This document shows, piece after piece, positions 1 to 7,785 of a DNA stretch of 24,835 nt. How positions within the stretch are numbered: position 1 is the stretch's first letter; every line of letters begins with the position of its first letter. This DNA comes from Chara braunii. Its lineage: Eukaryota; Streptophyta; Charophyceae; Charales; Characeae. The notes beneath the pieces are model-generated. The model had not been told where the DNA came from and made no database searches. It was given only the letters and a program-made list of their open reading frames with translations. The DNA lies in the NCBI GenBank assembly GCA_003427395.1, contig BFEA01000289.1, positions 114,847-139,681 on the forward strand, read 5' to 3'. A program made the position numbers and the translations under genes.

Positions 1-441
1 TACCCCCCTTGGGTCCAGTAGGCCGAAGCGGCATGTTCTTGCCAGCTATACCAGCGAGACACCAACTTGGCTTCGCTTGAACTGACAGTTTCAAGTATGT
101 CAAAAGAGAGATGGCGGAGAAGCATTCGCTGTATTTGGTTTTTCGCTTTCAGCTACTCGCCACCTTTTCCAAGGCAGTCCGGACTTCCTCGTCGCCCTTT
201 CCCAAGCTTTGACAATAAAAAATTGGAGGACACAAGACCGAATGGGCTCTTCACATGCTAGAATCCCCCCATCAACCTGCATATCATCGAAACCAAAGCC
301 TTCCGCCCAACAACACATCGTATGCATTACTTATCGTAGAAATCTCTCTTCTTTCCCCTCTACATGTTCTATGCACGCAAGGTTGAAAAGTGAAACCGAA
401 GCCTGACGAGTCTGTGACAACACAGCTAAGTAGTTACTTAC
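1..441. other. Flank 3' of the scramblase-like gene, no assignable gene
   Basis: Short open frames occur on both strands but none has a recognisable domain. On the minus strand, a fair splice acceptor (gaaactgtcag, near position 82) precedes a frame that is open to the window edge. It could be a downstream 3'-UTR or alternative exon paired with the donor at 441. The evidence is too thin for a CDS call. Confidence 0.3.
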
Positions 442-494
442 ATGTCTCACAAAAGTTCTTCCATTTCCCCTTTCTGGTTTTCCCAGCTGCTATT

Positions 495-894
495 TTACTC
501 TTCATCGTCACCAAATATGTCTGACAAGGTACCCCACAGACTGCCACTCGTATCACTACTGCCGCCATCGTCAGCATCGATACGTTCCTCGCTTTCCTCA
601 CCGCCGAACAGTCCCCAACGGCTGGATGGGTGGTCGGCAACATCTGGGTCGTCGCTAGGCAGGCGATCTCCTGACAATGTTGTTTCTTCCGGCCAATCAG
701 TTACGGGAGGGTCATCAGCGCCCTTGGCAGCAGTCTGTCTACCAGCAGCTCCAGCGAGGGGTGCTGCTGCTCCCGCAACTCCAGGAGACTCTACACTACT
801 ACCGCTGCCGGAAGAGGTCTCATCAGCCTCAGGAGCTTCTTCACTCTGTGCAGCGTCCCCGAACACAAATGGCATTGGAAAAACTCCCATGTTC
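495..894 (-). CDS. Scramblase-like gene, terminal exon with acidic tail
   Basis: The 400-nt exon starts after the acceptor catcttcaatgtgacacag and reads G|AAC ATG GGA, giving SG-NMGVFPMPFVFGD across the junction. Plant homologues have a GGWGIP-like sequence at this place. It runs to TAA at 495-497. Beyond about 15 conserved-looking residues the exon is a low-complexity, probably disordered tail rich in Ser, Asp, Glu, Gly and Ala. It contains DETSSGSGSSVESPGVAGA and ends GTLSDIFGDDEE. On the minus strand a good donor (gagacat|gtaagt) lies at 442/441, so a 3'-UTR intron or an alternative last exon is possible. Confidence 0.75.
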
Positions 895-3800
895 CTGTGT
901 CACATTGAAGATGAGAAAACAAATCACCAGGTAAGAACAGGGTTCTGCCTAAGCCTGCCTTCAAAGGAGAAAGAAAAGGCAGGAGATCGAGGAAGGAAGT
1001 GAGGTCGGCAGGAGATCGAGGAAGTGAGGTCAGCCAGGGAGGAGGGAAGGGAAGGACAGAGGCAGGGGGAAAGAGGGGAGGCAGATGAGTAAGCATCAAA
1101 CTTCACAATAACGGTATAACCAGGATGGCATGGACAACGCTAAACAGAAACAAAAACGTACCATTTACCCGCACGCTGCCAACACAAGCACGAGGATCTC
1201 AACCTCCCGAAAGTGCAAAAAATTCCAAAAAAGCAACTTCATTCGCAGTAAATACTTCAAACCTCGGGTGCAAAGAAACAACAGTCAAAGGGGTTTGGTT
1301 TCAAGTCTAGGGTCGTGTCGTTCAGCCTGCGTTGGAGTTCTGGCGTCATAACTCGCGGTCTAGGCCTAGGAGGCATCTGAGGCCCTTCAGGTCAAAGGGG
1401 CTGGGGTAGTACGGGGGCTCAGAAATAACCCCCACGGCCTGGAGAAGTCTCCCCGGCCTGAGGAAATCCAATTGTCAGGCCCAACCCGGACACAGAGGGC
1501 CAAGAGTTAAAGACCTTCTCAGAAGTCAACTCAGCCACCGATCATGGACGATCCAAAGGAGGGGCAAAGTTTCCAGAAACTCTCAGACTCACCGGGAGCA
1601 CTCACACACAGGCCACAACCAGATCCTTGCCGCACAGATTTTTTTGACCCAGGTCTAGGCCAAGTCAAGGCTACAAAAGCAGGCCCTGCCTCAGTCCGGA
1701 GATTCATTCTGCCTGGGCAAGTTGATGCAGGAGGTCATGCTCCAAGGATGCTATGTTGCGCCAGGCGACGCAGCCATAGCCAAGTGGGCGCTGCTGGTGG
1801 CATATGATGGGAGGTGTTACCTTCGTAACTGGGAGACGGACACTGATGAAGGGCGGTTGGAGGAGAGATCTGGCATGCAGAGGCAGTTGTGATTCACCTT
1901 ATCTCCTCTGGCCGATGCTATGCATGACAATGACTTCTCTGCTGCTCGAGATATGCTGCATTACCATTTCCAGGCTTGTTTGAAATGGCACCGCCACGCT
2001 GGCCTCTTGCGCTTCAGAACTACGGGCCGCGCTCCACTACTCGCCACATGCATGAAGGGCAAAAATTATGGCAATGTATCTTTCCACGTTCTAGAGCAGG
2101 ATTCAGTCTCACTTTGCGCATTTCGAGAGTCTCGAGCTTAGTCTTAACCACTCACGAATGACAAATAACTACCGGAAAAAAAAAAAAAAAAAAAAAAAAA
2201 TCTACTGAAGAAAAAAAAACACAATAAATCTACTGAAAAAAAGCCGACATTGTGAAACTGAATGGCCTCTTGCATTTGCAAAATGACAAAGAACAACAAT
2301 AAATCTGGAAAAGGACAAAGAAGAACAACGAATCTATTGAAAAAAAAAAATGACGAATCCACCGGAAAAAAACAACAACACTGCAGCTGTGTATTGTCCC
2401 ATGCTCGCGGCCTAGATTCATATTTGGCGGGTCAGCTGCACCTGCACTGCCCCTCCCCAAACGAGTCTTCTCTAAAGCACGGGAAGATACACTGCCATAT
2501 TTTTTTAGTGCAAGTGGATCGATGCGAGCGACGCCCATACTCAGTACTTGTATTTGCGTTGTTGCTATGTACTTGTATTCGAACCTTCGGACGATGGCGC
2601 TTTCCGGGGCCCACACGGCCCACCGGTACCGCTCCCCCCACAACTTTTCTTGGGCCTGCTGGGAGCATCACAGGAGGACCGCTTTTCCCGTTCATAGGAT
2701 TAGTGATTATTATTTTCTCTTCTCTATCCTTTTCTCTCTCCTCCTCCTTCGTCCTCTTGTTTTCCGAGCTTCGTCAACCTTCATGTCTGAAGTTGATGCC
2801 AGCAAACTGTTTGGACAGTGAGCATTGACAATCAGGTTCATTGCACATCTACCCGCCCGTGAGTTGAGATCCTGATGGACACAACAATTTTTGAGACGCC
2901 ACCCCCCTTTACAAACAGGACAAAAGGGAAACAACCCCTTCAACCTCAATTTGAGACGCCAACCCCCTTTTCAAACAGGACAAAAGGAAAAAAACACCTT
3001 CAATCCGCAGTCCAAACTTGCGAGTATTTTCATCATCCTCATAGAGTCATAGGGTACCGCTCGTGTCATTGCATTCGCAACATACCCACTGTGCCGTGAA
3101 AAATAATCGTTGTCGATCGACACAGCCAATCCCAGAGCCACTGAGCGTTCCAGCAGATTTAACGGTCGCACCACTTGCAGTTGAGGTACCTGCAATGCAA
3201 GGCAGCAGGCACAAATGCATCCACAAACAAACAGATAGAAGTTGGTTGATTCCCAGGCAAAGCAGTCGATCACTAACCCGAAAGGTTTAAACTTTAAACC
3301 ACCAGTGCATCCAGCTGTCGGCCGCGGGCCCTTTTCAGCTGCCGACTCAATTTATCTACGGCGCTGGGCCTTCAAAATTTTCGTAGGTGACGAGTTTTTT
3401 TTTTCAGCGAGGCTGGGGCCGTGTACTGGGGGGTTTACACTGTACCTTGCTGTCAGCCTCATACAAAACACCCATAACTCATCAAAAGTCACAAATAAAC
3501 CCTGGAGGAGGATAACAAAGTAATAATGACTGTTGAGCGTTGCCCTCAAATGTGGCAGAGAAGGCTAGAAAATGTTTCCGAAAACCTGCCTTGTTTTAAT
3601 GTTTTCTTAAACCAGCAGTACTTGGCCCAGCTATCGGCCGTGGAAAAAAAATAGAGTAGAAGCGTTTCTAATCGGATGAATTTGGACACTCCTGTAGTGG
3701 CCTGTACGTACGTTTCCTAAAATCATGGCGCGTTAACGGGCACGACGTTAAGAAGTACTGGTGGCTTACGCAGAAAACAAAAGTAAACAAACAGCCAGGC

Positions 3801-6800
3801 AAGACACTTGCAGACTGAGCAGACGGAGAGAGGAACGTGCTTGTCACTGCATGCAGCGTGAGAAAGAGAAGCACTTTTCCCACAATCAAGGGGAGAAGGG
3901 CTTCTACCCCCCTTCACGGAGAAGGGCTTCTACCACTCTTCCTATCGAAGTCTTTAGAGTCTAGACATCTGAAATGCCCTTGTTTTGTAGGTTACAGGGG
4001 ACACCAAGCCGGGAAGCCGGGCAGCTCGTCCAGGCCCAATCTTGCCCGGGTCAACCCAGGAATGTTTCGTCCACCATTTTTTTCCTCTCCACCCACGGTC
4101 GGGCGTTTCTTCACCCACCAAAAGCAGCCAAATCCGGGGTCTTTTCTGTTTTTCACTGCTTTGTGGGACTGGTGGAGGTGGGGAGGGGGAGAGAGACAAT
4201 GTCATTGTCATGGTGCTGGAGACACGGGGGGAATACCAGCATCATTGCCATGTCCTAGACCAGTGATTATGCCAAGAGCGCCGTAGTGATGATGATAATG
4301 ATAATGATGATGATGACGACGATGATGATGATGATGATGAGGATGAGGAGGAGGAGGAGGAGGAGGAGGAGGAGGAGGAGGAGGATGATGAGGATGATGA
4401 TGATGGTGTGTGTTGAGTTACCATTGTGTGGTGGTGGTGTGTGTGGCCCATATTCGCTGTACACTGAAAAAAGGCACTTCTGTGCCAGAGTGTGATTGTG
4501 TGAGTGTATTTGCGTACGTGTTCTGTAAAATCACCTAATATCAACACCAGATGACCCCAAAATCCACATGGATGACAAAGAGTGCAAGGCTGCGGACGAG
4601 TGAGTGCAGAGGCCGACAAATTCCCAAGTACATGCCTTCTGAGCAGGCTGGCAGGAGAACACTTATTTTCATAGCAACTGAGCAAGGTTGCAGCCAGCAA
4701 TGGTCCACCACGTACATGCCCTCTGAGCAGGCTGGCAGGAGAACACTTGTTTTCATAGCAACTGAGAGCAGGCACTCCCCATAGTTCCCATGGTGGTTGG
4801 GAGAACAAGCAACACCATGGATGAGATGAAAAATGTGAGGAGGGGCAAGGAAGACTAACACATCATGGATGGGATCAAAGGGAAGCATAACAACAAAGTT
4901 TTGAGCGCATTCCGGGTTGTGCAGACGACCTCCTTTCCCGGTTGTGGCGACAACATGTCGTACTGCTCGTGGTATCCCGAATACCCTATATCCCGGATGC
5001 TTTCCATAGGTCGGAGATATCCAGCAAAACGACAACCTTAAACCACCAGCGCACCCGGGCCTGCAGCAGGCCCCTTACTGCGCGCCAAGCTTGCTTTTCC
5101 GAACCGCCAGCGGTGCACTTTTTAAGTTTTTATCCTTTGTCCGGTAGGCCGAGCCTCCAAATTTTTTTTTGTAGGCTACGAGTTTCTTTTCAGCAAGGCT
5201 GGGGCCGTGTACTGGCGGTTTAACTAGATGATTCTTTTCCTTAGAAGTTGAAACCCCTTTTCCCCTTCTCTTTACCTCCAAGGCAGACTCCTGAATCTTT
5301 TGGAGCTGGGTCTCCGCCGGCTGCGATAATTGAGCTGCTGGAAGCGGATGCCGCCCAGGGGGAACTGCGGAGTGCAGATGTCTTGTGGATGACGGTGGCA
5401 ACTGCGCGGACTTGTCCGCCCAATCCAAGGCCAAACCTGGCTGATGAAGCTGTTCACTTATGTCTCCAAACCGAACCACATACTGGCCTGCATCTGTCAT
5501 GAACTAAGCAAGAAAAGCCAATCACAAACACAAGCAAACACCAGAACAGTGGGAAAAAAAAACCGCACTCAGTCGTTCACAAGAGAACAATCAAACCCCC
5601 AGGAAAGAAAGTGGCAAAAAAGTGACCCTTCTAAAGAATGTAAACCACAGACTACCAGCATCCTGCCCTTAACTCAACCACCACGCATTCAAAGAATGCC
5701 AGCGAAAAACACCAGACATCTGTCATGAACTAAAAGCCAGAGAGCAATCAAGGACGCAAGCAAACCGAAGAACAGCCAAAAACCTGCAATCAGTCATTCA
5801 GTGACATTCACAAATCAAGCAACAAACAAACAAACAAACAAACAAACAAACAAACAAACAAACAAGGCCCTGCAAAGCAAGTGGCAAAGGGATTACGCCA
5901 AACCACATACTACCACCATTATTTTTGTCATGAACTCAACAATCAGAATTCAAGAAAATGCAAGCAAACTCCAGACAACAACACAAACAACGGAAGTCAA
6001 ATATGTTATTAACTTATTATCAAAAGTCAATGAACTACCAATTAGACGGTTACCGACCCATCAAACCGATTGCACTAACTTCGACATACTCGTTACGAAC
6101 TTACGAACGAGCGATGCGAAAATGGTGATTGACAGTCATTTACTTTCTTGTTTTTTTGTTTTTTTTTCCCCCTAATTTGGACCAGTCCGCGATTTACACA
6201 TTCTCATGATTCTCATCCTTTCGCAGGGGCCATGCTAATCTTTTTCTGTATCGTAGGATTCGTAACTATCCTTCCAATTTTTAATGGATGTCCCAAAGGA
6301 CAGAGTCGTTTACTTTCTTTCACGTGTACCTCGCTGCTAATCTGGCGGTACACACCTACACCTATTTTTTCATATATAATCGCAGTGGTTTTCCAACTTT
6401 TCCTTTATAAAAAAAAAAGCATCGCAAACTTAATGAATCCTCTTCTTAAACAACTCTGGCAAGCTGAATGCAAGGGCCAAAGGAATATGTTGACGGCTGA
6501 TCTCTGATCTCAACAATATCTTAGCAGCGAGCCCTTTCTGGCAGTTTTTGCCGCAATCTGCGGTGATTAGATTCTCTAGCAGTGATCCTCTGTCGGCAAA
6601 CCCGGCTATAACAGCATAATAACATTGTCTTGCGTCCAGGGGAATTTGGACTTGGGAAGTCTGGAAGCTGAAACAGATAAGCGAACTGGAATAACGGTTC
6701 TCGTCTTAATCAACAGAGACGACTACCTTCTTCCCCTGAATACAGAGTACGGTCATTATAGCTGTATTTGGGGCATGTTTCAGTCTAAATACAGCTATAA

Positions 6801-7623
6801 TGACCGTACGTTGTATTCGGGGGAAGAAGGTAGTAAGCGTGAGTCATCAGCTTGCGCCTGAATACGTCCTGCCCTTAGTATACACACCACCCGTCGCTCC
6901 TACCAATTGACTGCTCCAGTGAAGTGGTGTCTGGATCGCGGTGATCTCGGCTGTTTGCCGCTCGGGGTGCTGTCATAAGTTCATTGAACCTGACCCTTAT
7001 CATTTAGAGAAAGGGGAAGTCGTAACAATGTTTCCATAGGTGAACCTGCAGAAGGATCATTGACAAAAAAAACAAAAAAAAAGAACAGAGACACCCTGAG
7101 AAATCAATCTACTATCTAGTATCTAGTGATGCACGCGCAGCACAGTCTGGACATGCGCTGCAACCAACAACGATGAATGCTAAACCCCTGCTGAAATAAA
7201 TTGAGCGGTACATGCCTGGCAGAGACCAAATGTTCGCTGCAATCCCAAGAAGGAATCCTGTGAGGGAAGGGTGTGACATAGCACAACAGAAGGCAGAATG
7301 AACGCATGAACCACCAAGGACATGACAACACATCCCTCAAGAGAGCCAATGCGGACAAATAAGTTGAAATAACACCCACCCGAACATAAATCAAGAAGCC
7401 GGGAGGATACATACATTGACAAATACTCCCCCCATCTGCCTCCAGATCCAAAGATGAAGTAGAGGAAGAGGACAAGGAGGCAAGACGTCAGACACACCGA
7501 ACGTCCTCATTCAAAATCTCCTTGCCCTAAACTCGCTGCTTCAACAATGCAGTGACCCATGTACAAGCCAAGTCTCTGCCTCCAGGAGCTCTGCGCTCCC
7601 TCCCGAATGACATACCACAACCT

Positions 7624-7716
<93 letters not shown>

Positions 7717-7723
7717 NTCTAGA

Positions 7724-7785
<62 letters not shown>

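Noticed and set aside
442-1002. 186-codon plus-strand Ser/Pro-rich frame
   Set aside because: It is the antisense shadow of the terminal scramblase-like exon plus a purine minisatellite.
4242-4808. 188-codon minus-strand frame with a long Ser run
   Set aside because: The run comes from the GAT/GAG microsatellite and the rest is tandem duplication and intron.
5276-5493. Alternative acceptor giving an exon that starts at 5493
   Set aside because: It would need an extra micro-exon to restore phase and motif; the acceptor at 5504 joins GIGYE to FMTDAGQYV directly.
6174-6301. Working U6 gene with an intron
   Set aside because: The ACAGAGA box is altered, the T-run terminator is missing, no plant USE/TATA spacing is seen, and retroposition marks are clear.
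6831-7062. Functional rDNA unit
   Set aside because: Only the last 232 nt of 18S are present, conserved sites are mutated, an A-rich tail follows, and no ITS or 5.8S is found.
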